Positions 1-9,496 are shown, counted from the first letter of the stretch. The stretch is 50,288 nt of DNA from Actinomycetota bacterium (GCA_020438795.1 JAGQTY010000008.1:62236-112523); one strand, 5' to 3'. A program made the numbers and translations. The notes: generated by a model from the letters alone, not told the origin.

Positions 1-2
1 AC

Positions 3-680
3 CCGGTCGGTCTGCTGCTGGGCGCTGCGACCATGACCAAGTGGTACCCGGTCGTGATCCTGCCCGTGGTCCTGGTGTACTTGTGGCAGCGCGACCGGAC
101 CGCTGCCCGGGCGGCGCTCGGAGGGTTCCTCGGCGTGGTGGTCCTGGTTGCGGCGGTGACGCTGCTGAGTGCGGGTGTCTCCGGCTTCCTGGTTCCGTAT
201 GAGTTCCATGCGGGGCGCTGGGGGAACAGTCAGAGTCTGCTGATCCTGTTCGACGGCTGGGGGGTGCTGGACGCATTCCACGGACCGGCGCGAGCGGTCT
301 TCAGGGTGTTGCAGTTCCTGCCTGCGATCGTGGTGCTGTTCCTCAGGGTCACAACCTGGCGTGCGGTCGTGGCCTGGTCGCTGCTGAGTGTGCTGGCATT
401 CATGCTCGGCAACAGTGTGTACTCGCCGCAATGGCTGCTCTGGGTCGCCCCGTTGCTGCTCCTCATCGCCACCAGCCGGTTGGACGTGCTGCTCGTATTG
501 ACCTTCAACTGCAGCACCATCCTGATGTTTCCGGTCGCATTCCACCGAACCGGTAGCGACGGGGGGTGGTTCGTTGCCGCAGTGGCGTGTAATCTCGCGG
601 TCGTGCTGATCTGGCTGGTCCGCTCGGCATGGCTCGTACGCGATGAGCAGGTCTCGCGCCCTGTTGGGAGCCAACCCTGA
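3..680 (+). CDS. Polytopic membrane glycosyltransferase, GT87/DUF2029 type (5' partial)
   Basis: The frame is open to the left edge, so the N-terminus lies outside the window; the first internal ATG is at 33. The visible 220 or so residues are almost entirely hydrophobic helices with short Arg-rich loops. Two features fit the C-terminal half of polyprenol-phosphate-mannose-dependent alpha-mannosyltransferases (GT87, formerly DUF2029): a 'GLLLGAATMTKWYPVVILP' helix near the start and an 'SVYSPQWLLWVAPLLLL' helix. Those enzymes sit in the plasma membrane and add mannose to lipoglycans or wall glycans. The catalytic Asp of this GT-C family lies in the first periplasmic loop, which is missing here, so activity cannot be judged. 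The family call is fairly secure; the sugar and acceptor are unknown. Confidence 0.7.
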   Translation, partial: PVGLLLGAATMTKWYPVVILPVVLVYLWQRDRTAARAALGGFLGVVVLVAAVTLLSAGVSGFLVPYEFHAGRWGNSQSLLILFDGWGVLDAFHGPARAVFRVLQFLPAIVVLFLRVTTWRAVVAWSLLSVLAFMLGNSVYSPQWLLWVAPLLLLIATSRLDVLLVLTFNCSTILMFPVAFHRTGSDGGWFVAAVACNLAVVLIWLVRSAWLVRDEQVSRPVGSQP

Positions 681-703
681 GCCGTTGATGCAAGCCACAG
701 TCA

Positions 704-743
704 GAAGCCCCGCACCGAGCCTGGCAGATCGGTGCGGGGCTTC
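704..743. terminator. Bidirectional terminator hairpin
   Basis: A perfect 15-bp inverted repeat (704-718 against 729-743) encloses a 10-base loop between two convergent genes, ending 23 nt after the + gene and 7 nt before the stop of the - gene. There is no clear U-tract, as is common for actinobacterial terminators. Confidence 0.8.
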
Positions 744-750
744 CGTAGGG

Positions 751-2400
751 TCAGCTCGTGGCCCGACCCCAGTTCACACGGGAGATGTTCCGGTTGTCGT
801 TCCAGATCTGCTGCGCCGTGTAGGTCACCAACGCGTCGTTGGGGTTGGCGTCGGCATTGCCCGGTATGCCCGGATTCGCGTTGCCGTCCCGGCCCCAGGG
901 ATTGCGAAGGACCACCCGCGTCTGCGCCGGATTGGCAGGGTTCGCAACGACATTCCAGACGGTATAGGCGTGGGAGCCGCCCACCGAGTTCAGCGAGCCC
1001 ATCAGCGACAGAGTCATGGGTTCATAGGCGTTCCACTGACGGAACAGTTTGGTACCGAGGTCAGCCGCACTGCGCGCATACCGGTTGGTGAAAGGATTAC
1101 CGACCTCGCTGCTGCCGAAGGCCGTGAACACCTCCAGCGAACCAGTGCGCTTCAGCTGCTCGTAAGTGCCACGGAACCTGTTGGCGCGGGAGTCATGCCA
1201 TGCGATCGCCTTCTCCGCAATGGCTGCCCACAGCGCCCCATCCCGGCCTGTGCCCGCGTAGAGGAGGCTCCCACCGTCCTCGACGAGGTCTCCGTCAACA
1301 CGGTAGTAGTCGTCCCCCAGCGCCACCCCAAAGGTGCCATCGCCGAAGTCCGTCATCGCCCGCCTGATCGCCAGACCACTACCGCCTGGATTGCTGTGGG
1401 CCACAGCCGAGATTCCGGCCACCACTTTGCAGTCGCCGAGGGCGCCCTGCACCACATCCTGTCCCGACGGGCGCATGTCTGAGGGCCACAGGGGCTCGTC
1501 GCCATGAGAGACGTAGGCCGGCGCGGCACCGACCCCGTTGGCGAGTTGGGGGTCCCAGATGTCGTCGCCATCGAGAGTCTTGTCTCCGGCCACGAATGAC
1601 TCCACCTCGTGAACGGTGGTCCCGGCCCGGGCCCATCGTACGGTGTCGGTGGCGGGTCCGCCGACCTGCTTGTCCACCCAAACGGAATCGTGTTGGTTGA
1701 GGCCGCCGGTGTAGGCGATGTCGGCGGTGTTGTTGTCGATCGCGACCAGCCAGTCGTCGCCCTCACCGCCGGAGAGCTCATCAGTACCGATCCCGCCGAT
1801 GAGGGTGTCATCGCCCTCGTGGCCGGACAGGTGGTCATGGCCCTGCTCCCCGTTGAGCCGGTCATGGCTGTGACCGCCCGTCAGCTCGTCGCGCCCCCAG
1901 CCTCCGAACGCGTCCAGGGGGATGCTCAGCGACGACGCATTCAGGACGTCGTCGCCGCGACCGCCCCGGTAGACCACCTTGTCCACACCGGGGAAGACCT
2001 GATCGCGCCGCAGAGCACTCTCGCGCACCAGCGTGTCGCCCGCGGGGGTCGTCCTCAGGAGGAGCTGGGCATCCTCGACAGTGGAGGTCAGGTACAGGAC
2101 CCGATCCTCGATGCGCCACTCATACGTCGGTGGCAGCACGATGAAGGAGTCCGGAATCTGCACGGGTTTGATGAGGGTGGGACTCGTGGTTGGGGCAGGC
2201 ATGGGGACGCTGCTCGCCTTCTTGCTCGGTATGAGGGGCTTCGGCGGGGGTTTCTCCGCCTGCTTCTTCTTTGCCGTTGCGGTCGGCTGCGATAACAACG
2301 AGCTCGTGTCCGCCCCCGCGGGGCTTGTGCCCAGCAGGCCCACGGACACCGTGATTCCTGTTGCGAGAGCCAGAAGGCCGGCTCTGATGGTATGACTCAT
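751..2400 (-). CDS. Secreted calpain-family (C2) cysteine protease with RTX-type calcium-binding repeats
   Basis: This 549-residue protein starts with a Sec signal peptide (residues 1-30, cleavage near AGA-DT). A Lys/Pro-rich linker (about 42-80) follows, then Gly/Asp-rich hemolysin-type nonapeptides (about 146-217, for example GGEGDDWL), then a calpain-like protease domain (about 300-545). The catalytic triad is intact: Cys324 in QGALGDC, His477 in GGSHAYTVW and Asn500 in VVLRNPWG. Calpains are mostly intracellular calcium-dependent proteases of eukaryotes; bacterial secreted forms are known but uncommon. The RTX block probably binds calcium and helps folding after export. The start is ATG with a good AAGGAGA ribosome site. 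It is monocistronic and converges on the preceding gene across a hairpin. The substrate is unknown. Confidence 0.87.
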   Translation of the reverse strand: MSHTIRAGLLALATGITVSVGLLGTSPAGADTSSLLSQPTATAKKKQAEKPPPKPLIPSKKASSVPMPAPTTSPTLIKPVQIPDSFIVLPPTYEWRIEDRVLYLTSTVEDAQLLLRTTPAGDTLVRESALRRDQVFPGVDKVVYRGGRGDDVLNASSLSIPLDAFGGWGRDELTGGHSHDRLNGEQGHDHLSGHEGDDTLIGGIGTDELSGGEGDDWLVAIDNNTADIAYTGGLNQHDSVWVDKQVGGPATDTVRWARAGTTVHEVESFVAGDKTLDGDDIWDPQLANGVGAAPAYVSHGDEPLWPSDMRPSGQDVVQGALGDCKVVAGISAVAHSNPGGSGLAIRRAMTDFGDGTFGVALGDDYYRVDGDLVEDGGSLLYAGTGRDGALWAAIAEKAIAWHDSRANRFRGTYEQLKRTGSLEVFTAFGSSEVGNPFTNRYARSAADLGTKLFRQWNAYEPMTLSLMGSLNSVGGSHAYTVWNVVANPANPAQTRVVLRNPWGRDGNANPGIPGNADANPNDALVTYTAQQIWNDNRNISRVNWGRATS

Positions 2401-2642
2401 GGGTGTCTCCTTCTATCGGTGTCGCAGCTGGGAGTCGCCGGTGGCGCTGGACCCAACACAATTCCTCAACGTTCGTGCGTTCGGGTGATGGGGCCGCCGT
2501 GGTGAGACAGCGGGACGCCAGTGCCATCCAAGAAGCCAACCCAAGCCCTTGTCCGGCTCCTCACAACCGACATTCGAGGCAGGGCACCCGGAGCTGGGTA
2601 GCCCGTTCGGTCGCTCATTGCACATGGCCGCAGAGCGGTCGT

Positions 2643-2648
2643 TAGTCT
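2643..2648 (+). promoter_or_regulatory. Candidate leaderless -10 box for glgC
   Basis: TAGTCT lies exactly 6 nt before the GTG start of glgC and there is no Shine-Dalgarno sequence. Transcription would begin at the start codon. The rest of the 254-nt divergent gap (2401-2654) shows no gene. Confidence 0.5.
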
Positions 2649-2654
2649 GGCCCC

Positions 2655-3872
2655 GTGACTTCCCCACGTGTTCTCGGAATTGTCCTTGCCGGAGGAGCCG
2701 GAAAGCGGCTCATGCCCCTAACGGCGGACCGCGCCAAGCCCGCTGTGCCGTTCGGCGGCGCGTTCAGGCTCATCGACTTCGTGCTGTCCAACATGGTCAA
2801 CGGTGGCTACCACCGGATCGCCGTGCTGACCCAGTACAAGTCGCACTCGCTGGACCGCCACATCACGCAGGCGTGGAACCTGAACTCACTATTCGGTGAC
2901 TACATCACGCCCGTGCCGGCGCAGCAGCGGCTCGGTCCCCGCTGGTACACCGGTAGCGCGGACGCGATCTTCCAGAGCCTCAACCTGATCCACGACGACC
3001 GGCCCGACTACGTCGTGGTCTTCGGCGCCGATCACGTGTACAGGATGGACCCGCGCCAGATGGTGCAGCATCACATCGACTGCGGTGCCGGCGTGACGGT
3101 CGCGGGCATTCCGATGCCCCGGCGAGAGGCTTACCAATTCGGGGTCATCCAGGTGGCCGACGACGGCCAGCGTATCGAGGGCTTCCTGGAGAAGCCGTCG
3201 GATCCTCCGGGCATCCCAGGCAACGAGGAACAGTCCTACGTCTCGATGGGCAACTACGTGTTCAGCACCGATGCGCTCATCGAGGCACTGCGCGAGGACG
3301 CTGAGGACGAGGGCTCGGTGCACGACATGGGCGGCAACATCATCCCGATGATGACCGCCACGGGCGACGCCTACGTGTACGACTTCCACAGCAACGTGGT
3401 GCCGGGCAGCACGGACCGTGATCATGCCTACTGGCGGGACGTGGGGACCCTGGATGCCTACCACGACGCCCACATGGATCTGGTCTCTGTGCACCCGGTC
3501 TTCAACCTGTACAACCGGGACTGGCCGATCCTGTCCAGTCCGCCATCGCTGCCCCCTGCCAAGTTCGTCGAAGGTGGCACCGCGTATGACTCCATGGTTG
3601 CCAGTGGTTCGATCATCGCCGGAGCGAACGTGCGGACTTCGGTGATCTCCCACAGCGTGATCGTGAGGGAAGGGGCCTCGGTGGACGGGGCGGTGCTCAT
3701 GCCCGGCGTGACCGTCGGCCGCAACGCGATCCTGCGCAATGTGATCCTCGATAAGAACGTGCACGTCCCCGACGGCGCACAGATCGGGGTCGACCTGGAG
3801 TCCGACGCCCAGAAGTACACCGTGAGCCCGGGCGGCATCGTGGTGCTCGGCAAGGGCCAGGAAGTCATCTGA
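2655..3872 (+). CDS. glgC: Glucose-1-phosphate adenylyltransferase (ADP-glucose pyrophosphorylase)
   Basis: The 405-residue protein makes ADP-glucose from ATP and glucose-1-phosphate, the committing step of glycogen synthesis and, in actinobacteria, a donor for alpha-glucan. The N-terminal nucleotidyltransferase signature ([20 protein letters not shown], residues 8-27) and the [15 protein letters not shown] segment are typical. Other hallmarks are [14 protein letters not shown] and the GFLEKP element, and the C-terminal third is a left-handed beta-helix of hexapeptide repeats ([20 protein letters not shown]). Length and architecture match bacterial GlgC throughout. The start is GTG, apparently leaderless. 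The next gene begins 10 nt after the stop and may be cotranscribed, although no functional link is obvious. Confidence 0.97.
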   Translation: MTSPRVLGIVLAGGAGKRLMPLTADRAKPAVPFGGAFRLIDFVLSNMVNGGYHRIAVLTQYKSHSLDRHITQAWNLNSLFGDYITPVPAQQRLGPRWYTGSADAIFQSLNLIHDDRPDYVVVFGADHVYRMDPRQMVQHHIDCGAGVTVAGIPMPRREAYQFGVIQVADDGQRIEGFLEKPSDPPGIPGNEEQSYVSMGNYVFSTDALIEALREDAEDEGSVHDMGGNIIPMMTATGDAYVYDFHSNVVPGSTDRDHAYWRDVGTLDAYHDAHMDLVSVHPVFNLYNRDWPILSSPPSLPPAKFVEGGTAYDSMVASGSIIAGANVRTSVISHSVIVREGASVDGAVLMPGVTVGRNAILRNVILDKNVHVPDGAQIGVDLESDAQKYTVSPGGIVVLGKGQEVI

Positions 3873-3882
3873 CGGCCGGGTG

Positions 3883-5304
3883 ATGTTGTCCAAGCTGATC
3901 CCCGTGGCCGCCGCGGCGCTGCTGCTTGCCGCGTGTTCGGGGTCGGGCGACTCCGCGAGTCCGAGTCCCAGCGACACCGATTCCGGGGGCGTCACTGTCA
4001 CATCGGAGAACCCGTACTACTTGGTCTACCAGACCTACACCGACCCCAAGGGACAGGTGCTGAGCGGGACGAAGGTCCAGGGCTGTGCCATCAAGTCCTA
4101 CACCAAGTGTCCTGGGGCCGACCTGCACGGGCAGTACCTGCAGGGCGCCTTCCTCTCCTACGCCAACCTCAGGAAGGCGAACCTCAGCGACACGAATCTG
4201 AAGGCGGGCTCGATCGCCTTCGCGAGTCTGACTGGCGCGAATCTGAAGTCCGCGTTGCTCTCGCTGACCTCCACCGTGAAAGCGGATCTCACGAAGGCTG
4301 ACCTCAGTGGTGCGCAGATGGTGCTCATGGACATGGCCGCCACGAAAGCGCCCGGGGCGAGGTTCAACAACGTCACCCTCGTCGACGCCTCGCTGGTGCG
4401 TGCCGACCTGCAAAAGTCGGTCTGGGAGCGGGCCACGGTCCGTGACACCTCATTGCAGGAGGCGGATCTGAGCGGCGCGAACTTCAAGGGCGCCGACCTG
4501 AGCGGTTCCATCCTGCTGGGAGCCAAGGTGAAAGGCGCGGACTTCACCGGAGCGACCTTCTGCAACACCGTCATGGCCGACGGCAAGGTGAAGGGGGCCC
4601 AGGACAGCGACTGCCCGAACGCGCCGACCTATGGTGCGGATGGCGCCTCCATCGAGGTCGCGACCACCAGCTCCATCTATGAAGGCGCCAAGGCTGCCAC
4701 AAACCCGGCCCCGGCACACCCGATGGGCACCGAGATCAACGGCTGCAAGCTCGAACCGGTCACTGATTGCGCGGACAAGGATCTCTCCGGACAGCGGCTC
4801 ACCAACATGACGGTGACGGGCTCCAAGCTTCAGGGACTCAACATCTCGAACAGCGATGCCAACGGTTTCGACTTCACGCTCTCCCAGGGCGCGGGGATGA
4901 ATGGCGCCGATGCGCAGCTGTTCAGCAGTTCGGCCTCCTTCACCAGCATGGCCGGAGCGGACTTCTCCGGGGCGAAGTTCTCGTTCGCCTCGCTGTCACT
5001 CGCAGAGCTTCCCGGCGCGGGCCTGCGAGGGACGGACTTCGGCTTCGGGGACATCATCGGCGCGGATCTGTCCGGGGCTGACCTCAGCGGCGCTGACATC
5101 TCGGATTCCAACGCGATCGGGGCAAACTTCCGGAATGCGAATCTGAGCAACACCAACCTGAGCGATGCCGACCTCACCGGCACAGATCTGACGGGCGCAG
5201 ACACCAGTGGCGCCACATTCTGCAACACGATCATGCCTGATGGCAGTGTGAAGGCGCCGCGATCGCCTGAGCAGGGCCTGTGTCCGGGGCAGCGCGAGCC
5301 CTGA
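3883..5304 (+). CDS. Pentapeptide-repeat lipoprotein with two tandem modules
   Basis: A lipoprotein signal peptide ends in LLLAAC, with the lipidated Cys at residue 18 counting from the ATG (a GTG one codon upstream is the alternative start). After a Ser/Pro/Asp linker come two copies of one module. Each begins with a Cys-containing segment (GCAIKSYTKCPGADL; GCKLEPVTDCADKDL), continues with many A(D/N)LxX pentapeptides, and ends in GATFCNT(V/I)MxDG(K/S)VK. The repeats should fold as two right-handed quadrilateral beta-helices on the outer face of the membrane. The paired Cys at each module boundary suggests cap disulfides. Bacterial pentapeptide proteins include DNA-gyrase mimics, but an exported lipoprotein cannot act that way, so function is unknown. 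It follows glgC by 10 nt without a clear ribosome site. Confidence 0.85.
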   Translation: MLSKLIPVAAAALLLAACSGSGDSASPSPSDTDSGGVTVTSENPYYLVYQTYTDPKGQVLSGTKVQGCAIKSYTKCPGADLHGQYLQGAFLSYANLRKANLSDTNLKAGSIAFASLTGANLKSALLSLTSTVKADLTKADLSGAQMVLMDMAATKAPGARFNNVTLVDASLVRADLQKSVWERATVRDTSLQEADLSGANFKGADLSGSILLGAKVKGADFTGATFCNTVMADGKVKGAQDSDCPNAPTYGADGASIEVATTSSIYEGAKAATNPAPAHPMGTEINGCKLEPVTDCADKDLSGQRLTNMTVTGSKLQGLNISNSDANGFDFTLSQGAGMNGADAQLFSSSASFTSMAGADFSGAKFSFASLSLAELPGAGLRGTDFGFGDIIGADLSGADLSGADISDSNAIGANFRNANLSNTNLSDADLTGTDLTGADTSGATFCNTIMPDGSVKAPRSPEQGLCPGQREP

Positions 5305-5420
5305 TGGGCAACTAGGAGCGCCGCAATCAAGCAGCAGACGGTAGCCGAACGGGCACGACGCGCCATGACTTCGTCTGCTGTCTGATGTATCACTGGCGAG
5401 GTGAGCAATCGTTGTTCGTC

Positions 5421-5442
5421 GTTCACCTCCCGTTAACGTGGG
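5421..5442 (+). promoter_or_regulatory. PHO box (PhoP operator) upstream of pstS
   Basis: Two adjacent 11-nt units, GTTCACCTCCC (5421-5431) and GTTAACGTGGG (5432-5442), match the direct-repeat form of actinobacterial PHO boxes (GTTCACC-like core every 11 nt). The site lies 94 nt before pstS and about 29 nt upstream of the candidate -10, the usual place for PhoP activation under phosphate starvation. No phoP/phoR gene is in the window. Confidence 0.7.
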
Positions 5443-5470
5443 AGACCGTCGATGTGTGACAAAAGTGCTC

Positions 5471-5476
5471 TAACGT
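5471..5476 (+). promoter_or_regulatory. Candidate -10 box of pstS
   Basis: TAACGT fits TANNNT and sits downstream of the PHO box; transcription would start near 5483, giving a leader of about 53 nt. No good -35 is seen, as expected for an activator-dependent promoter. The remainder of the gap 5305-5535 holds only a weak long-loop inverted repeat. Confidence 0.45.
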
Positions 5477-5535
5477 GACGAAAGCACACGTGCCGGGGTA
5501 TTTCGAACCCTTGGCGAACAACAACGGAGGTAAGG

Positions 5536-6639
5536 GTGAAACTGACCCGGACTACAAAGGTCGCAGCACTTGCAGCGACAGGCCTGCTGGCGCTGGCCGC
5601 CTGCTCGGACAGCGGCAGCAGCGACTCCAGCTCAAGTGCCTCGGCATCGCCGTCGAACATCGACTGCGCATCCGGGACTCTCAGCGCTGAGGGATCATCG
5701 GCTCAGGGCAACGCCATGACCGAGTGGATCAAGGAGTACCAGACCGCGTGCCCGGACGCGACGGTCAACTACAACCCGACCGGCTCCGGAGCTGGTATCC
5801 AGCAGTTCCTGGCAGGACAGGTCGATTTCGCCGGCTCCGACTCTGCGCTCAGTGCCGAGGACGGCGAAGTCGCGGACGCCAAGAAGCGCTGCGACAACAA
5901 TGATGCCTGGAACCTGCCGATGGTGGTCGGCCCCATCGCGGTGGCCTACAACCTCGACGGGGTGGACAACCTGGTGCTCGACGCCGACACCACGGCCGGC
6001 ATCTTCAACGGTGAGATCAAGAAGTGGAACGACAGCAAGATCGCTGATCTCAACAGTGGCGCGAGTCTGCCCGATGCCGATATCACGGTGTTCTACCGCT
6101 CGGACGAGTCCGGTACCACGGATAACTTCACCAAATACCTGCACGCCGCGGCGCCGGATGTGTGGACCAAGGATCCGGGCAAGGCCTGGACCGGCACTGG
6201 AGAGGGCAAGCCCCAGAGTGCGGGCGTGCAGCAGGCGACCATCGCCAACGCCAACTCCATCTCCTACATGGAGTGGTCCTTCGCCAAGGACGGTGGCCTC
6301 GGCGTCGCCGAGATCGACAACGGTTACGGTTCGCCGGTGACCCTGGACTCCCAGACCGCGGGCGCGGCGCTGGAGTCCGCCAAGATCACCGGCTCCGGCA
6401 ACGACCTGTCGATGTCTCTGGACTACACCACATCGGCCGCCAACACCTACCCGATCGTGCTGGTGACCTACGAGATCGTCTGCTCCGCGGGTCTGCCGCA
6501 GAACACGACCGACCTGGTGAAGTCCTTCCTCACCTACACCGCCGGTGACGGCCAGTCGCTGCTCGAGGGCATCGGCTATGCGCCGCTGCCGAGCAGTGTC
6601 CAGTCGAAGGTTGAGACCTCGGTCGCAGCCATCAAGTAG
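5536..6639 (+). CDS. pstS: Phosphate ABC transporter, substrate-binding lipoprotein
   Basis: PstS captures inorganic phosphate outside the membrane and hands it to PstCA. The protein has 367 residues. Its lipoprotein signal ends LALAAC (Cys23), followed by a Ser-rich tether of about 20 residues. Phosphate-contacting motifs of the family are present: LSAEGSSAQGNAM near the start of the mature domain, QVDFAGSDSALS, and YRSDESGTTDNFTKYL. The GTG start is set by GGAGG at 5526-5530 with a 5-nt gap. A PHO box lies upstream. The following 16-bp hairpin separates it from pstC, which should allow pstS mRNA to accumulate above that of the membrane components. Confidence 0.97.
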   Translation: MKLTRTTKVAALAATGLLALAACSDSGSSDSSSSASASPSNIDCASGTLSAEGSSAQGNAMTEWIKEYQTACPDATVNYNPTGSGAGIQQFLAGQVDFAGSDSALSAEDGEVADAKKRCDNNDAWNLPMVVGPIAVAYNLDGVDNLVLDADTTAGIFNGEIKKWNDSKIADLNSGASLPDADITVFYRSDESGTTDNFTKYLHAAAPDVWTKDPGKAWTGTGEGKPQSAGVQQATIANANSISYMEWSFAKDGGLGVAEIDNGYGSPVTLDSQTAGAALESAKITGSGNDLSMSLDYTTSAANTYPIVLVTYEIVCSAGLPQNTTDLVKSFLTYTAGDGQSLLEGIGYAPLPSSVQSKVETSVAAIK

Positions 6640-6651
6640 TACCTCAGCCGG

Positions 6652-6686
6652 CTGTGGTGGGGTGGTCGATGACCACCCCACCACAG
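6652..6686 (+). terminator. Strong hairpin between pstS and pstC (partial terminator)
   Basis: A perfect 16-bp inverted repeat (6652-6667 with 6671-6686) has a 3-base loop and starts 12 nt after the pstS stop. There is no U-tract. It is best read as an attenuator or mRNA-stabilising stem. The 120 nt from here to pstC contain no gene. Confidence 0.8.
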
Positions 6687-6806
6687 ATCGGCACCCGGCT
6701 CCTCAGCCATGTCGCAGTTCAGTGCAACGGCTGACGCAGCGACCTGGGCAGTGATAGAGATCTGCCGAGGGGCACGACGACAACCAGCAGCAACGACGGG
6801 GTAGCA

Positions 6807-7778
6807 GTGACAGCCTTCTATCCGCCTGACACCAAGGCCTATGACAGGGCCAGGAAGCGTGGCGGGGACCGAGTCATCGGGTTCCTCACCTCTGCCTCCG
6901 GTGTGGCGGTCATCCTCACCGTCCTGCTCGTGGGCATCTTCCTGCTCTGGCAGGCGATCCCTTCGGTGCTCGCCGACCAGGTCAGCTTCCTATTCTCAAC
7001 CGAATGGGACGTCGGCGATCCACTCGATCTGCGCTTCGGTATCGCCGCGCTGTTCTACACCACAGTCCTCAGTTCCGTGGTGGCGATGATCATCGCCGTC
7101 CCCGTGGCCATCGGCGTGGCCCTGTTCGTCACGCAGTATGCCCATCGCTCCATCGCCAAACCAGTGGCGTATCTCGTGGACCTGCTCGCTGCAGTGCCCT
7201 CGATCATCTTCGGCCTGTGGGGCATCATCGTCCTCGGTCCGATCGTCAAGCCGGTCGGGGACTTCCTCAACTCGTTTCTGGGCTGGATCCCGCTGTTCGG
7301 GGACGGGATCAGTTCGGCCGGTACCGTGTTCCTGGCCTCGATCGTGCTGGCCATCATGATCCTGCCGATCGTCACCGCGATCTCCCGCGAGGTCTATGCG
7401 CAGACCCCACTGCTCAACCGGGAGGCCGCCCTGGCACTCGGGGCGACCAAGTGGGAGATGATCCGGATGACGGTGATCCCGTTCGGCCGGCCGGGCGTGA
7501 TCAGTGCCTCCATGCTCGGGCTGGGCCGGGCGCTGGGCGAAACCATCGCGGTGATGATCATCCTGTCCAAACCCGCTCCGGGAGCCGACTTCAACCCTTC
7601 GATCTTCAACGGGGGCGAGACCTTCGCCTCGATCATCGCCAACAACGCTGCCGAGTTCGACAGCCCGGAGAAGACCGGAGCCTACGTCGCTGCGGGACTG
7701 GTGCTGTTCGTGCTGACATTCGCCGTGAATGCGATCGCGCGCTGGATCATCAACCGCAGGAAGGAGTTCAGCGAATGA
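6807..7778 (+). CDS. pstC: Phosphate ABC transporter permease PstC
   Basis: This is a 323-residue integral membrane protein with about six transmembrane helices. It carries the MetI-like permease signature with the cytoplasmic EAA loop ([27 protein letters not shown]), the site that docks PstB. The conserved PSIIFGLWG segment of PstC is present. Together with PstA it forms the phosphate channel. It starts with GTG, 167 nt after pstS and beyond a hairpin, so it depends on read-through or on a weak promoter of its own. Its stop overlaps the pstA start (ATGA). Confidence 0.95.
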   Translation: MTAFYPPDTKAYDRARKRGGDRVIGFLTSASGVAVILTVLLVGIFLLWQAIPSVLADQVSFLFSTEWDVGDPLDLRFGIAALFYTTVLSSVVAMIIAVPVAIGVALFVTQYAHRSIAKPVAYLVDLLAAVPSIIFGLWGIIVLGPIVKPVGDFLNSFLGWIPLFGDGISSAGTVFLASIVLAIMILPIVTAISREVYAQTPLLNREAALALGATKWEMIRMTVIPFGRPGVISASMLGLGRALGETIAVMIILSKPAPGADFNPSIFNGGETFASIIANNAAEFDSPEKTGAYVAAGLVLFVLTFAVNAIARWIINRRKEFSE

Positions 7779-8671
7779 GCACCCAGACGGCAGGCGATCT
7801 GACCTCCTCCTTCGCGCCACTGAGCGGTGCACGCAAGTTCCGAAATCAGCTCGTGCGGGTCCTGGTCTACCTGGCCTTCATCATCGCCATCATCCCGCTG
7901 GCCTGGGTGCTGTTCACTGTTGTCACCAAGGGCATCGGGCTGGTGCTCTCGCTGGACTGGTGGACCGAGTCCCAGCGCAACATCGGTCCGCGCGACTACG
8001 GCGGCGGCGCCGGCGCCGCGATCCAGGGCTCGTTGATCCAGGTGGGCATCGCCGCCCTGATCGCAGTCCCCATCGGCGTGCTCGGTGGCATCTTCCTGGT
8101 CGAGTATTCGGACAAGAAGCTCACCAGGCCGATGTCCTTCATGACCGACATCCTGACGGGCATCCCGTCCATCGTGTCGGGTCTGTTCATCTATGCTCTG
8201 CTGATCACCACTCTCGGGTTGCAGCGTATGGGTTTCGCCGTCTCGCTGGCCCTGACACTGCTGATGATTCCCGTCGTGGTGCGCGGCACGGAAGAAATGC
8301 TCCGCATCGTGCCGAACGAGTTGCGGGAGGCCTCCTATGCCTTGGGGGTGCCGCGGTATCGCACCATCCTCAAGGTGGTGATTCCCACGGCCATCAGTGG
8401 CATCATCACCGCGGTCATGCTGGGCGTCGCACGCATCATGGGCGAGACGGCACCACTGCTGATCCTGGTCGGGTACACCGCCTCCTACAATGCGAACCCG
8501 TTCTCCGGCGAGCAGTCTGCGCTGCCGCTGATGATCAAGGTGGAGTACGGCAATCCTCTGCCGCCGGGCCAGGAACGAGCCTGGGCGGCGGCGCTGACAC
8601 TGATCCTGATCGTACTGGTCCTCAATATCGGTGCCCGGCTGATCAGCCGGTACTCGGGGGTGAAGAAGTAG
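7775..8671 (+). CDS. pstA: Phosphate ABC transporter permease PstA
   Basis: This is the second membrane subunit, 298 residues, with six predicted helices. It has PstA-type motifs: [23 protein letters not shown], and the EAA loop [20 protein letters not shown]. The ATG overlaps the pstC stop by 4 nt, which fixes the start; the open frame extends far upstream through pstC only as an overlapping reading frame. Translational coupling fits the equal PstC:PstA stoichiometry. Confidence 0.96.
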   Translation: MSTQTAGDLTSSFAPLSGARKFRNQLVRVLVYLAFIIAIIPLAWVLFTVVTKGIGLVLSLDWWTESQRNIGPRDYGGGAGAAIQGSLIQVGIAALIAVPIGVLGGIFLVEYSDKKLTRPMSFMTDILTGIPSIVSGLFIYALLITTLGLQRMGFAVSLALTLLMIPVVVRGTEEMLRIVPNELREASYALGVPRYRTILKVVIPTAISGIITAVMLGVARIMGETAPLLILVGYTASYNANPFSGEQSALPLMIKVEYGNPLPPGQERAWAAALTLILIVLVLNIGARLISRYSGVKK

Positions 8672-8682
8672 GTGGACGACTG

Positions 8683-9459
8683 ATGTCGAAGAGAATCGAA
8701 GCCAAGGGTGTCAACGTGCACTACGGCGACTTCCTGGCGGTCGAAGACGTCACGATGACGATCGAGCCGAACACGGTCACCGCCTTCATCGGCCCGTCAG
8801 GGTGTGGCAAGACGACGTTCCTGCGATCGTTGAACCGGATGATCGAGACCATCCCCGGTGGCCGGGTCTCCGGGGAGATCCTGATGGACGGCGAGAACAC
8901 CCTTGCCCCGGGCATCGATCCGGTATCCGTGCGGGCCGACGTGGGTATGGTGTTCCAGCGCCCGAACCCGTTCCCCACGATGAGCATCTTCGACAACGTG
9001 GTGGCGGGCCTCAAGCTCAACGGCATCAAGAACAAGAAGCGACTCGAAGAGGTGGCCGAGGAGGCGCTTCGCGGTGCCAATCTCTGGGAGGAGGTCAAGG
9101 ACAGGCTGAGCCGGCCCGGTGCCGGACTCTCAGGTGGCCAGCAGCAGCGGCTCTGTATCGCCAGAGCCATTGCGGTCAAGCCTGCCGTGATCCTCATGGA
9201 TGAGCCGGCATCCGCGCTCGATCCCATCTCGACGCTTGCCATCGAGGACCTGGTGGCCGAGATCAAGCATGAATACACAGTGGTGATCGTGACTCACAAC
9301 ATGCAGCAGGCCAGCCGGGTCAGCGACAACACCGCCTTCTTCAACATCGCGGGCATCGGCAAACCGGGAAAGCTGATCGAGATGAACTCCACCCAGAAGA
9401 TCTTCAGCAACCCGGACAAGAAGTCGACCGAGGACTACATCTCGGGACGCTTCGGCTGA
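8683..9459 (+). CDS. pstB: Phosphate ABC transporter ATP-binding protein PstB
   Basis: PstB is the 258-residue ATPase that powers phosphate import. Walker A is GPSGCGKTT (residues 37-45), the signature is [16 protein letters not shown], Walker B is [13 protein letters not shown], and the switch His lies in VTHNMQQA. All catalytic residues are intact, in clear contrast to the polymer-exporter ATPase at 32453-33250. The ATG at 8683 lies 11 nt after pstA. A frame open upstream of it is only the overlapping shadow of pstA. Confidence 0.97.
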   Translation: MSKRIEAKGVNVHYGDFLAVEDVTMTIEPNTVTAFIGPSGCGKTTFLRSLNRMIETIPGGRVSGEILMDGENTLAPGIDPVSVRADVGMVFQRPNPFPTMSIFDNVVAGLKLNGIKNKKRLEEVAEEALRGANLWEEVKDRLSRPGAGLSGGQQQRLCIARAIAVKPAVILMDEPASALDPISTLAIEDLVAEIKHEYTVVIVTHNMQQASRVSDNTAFFNIAGIGKPGKLIEMNSTQKIFSNPDKKSTEDYISGRFG

Positions 9460-9472
9460 CAGACGGACCCGG

Positions 9473-9478
9473 TAGTGT
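9473..9478 (+). promoter_or_regulatory. Candidate -10 box after pstB
   Basis: TAGTGT lies 18 nt before the next ATG. A start near 9485 would give a leader of about 12 nt that still carries GAGGAG at 9487-9492. The phosphatase-like gene could therefore be expressed apart from pst. Confidence 0.35.
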
Positions 9479-9496
9479 GGTCCCGACGAGGAGACG

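Noticed and set aside
643..1482. Long + strand open frame opposite the calpain-like gene
   Set aside because: It is the antisense shadow of a gene with signal peptide and complete catalytic triad; composition is Arg/Val/His-rich with no motif.
5332..5380. 9-bp inverted repeat as a terminator after the pentapeptide lipoprotein
   Set aside because: The loop is 31 nt and there is no U-tract; kept only as a weak possibility.
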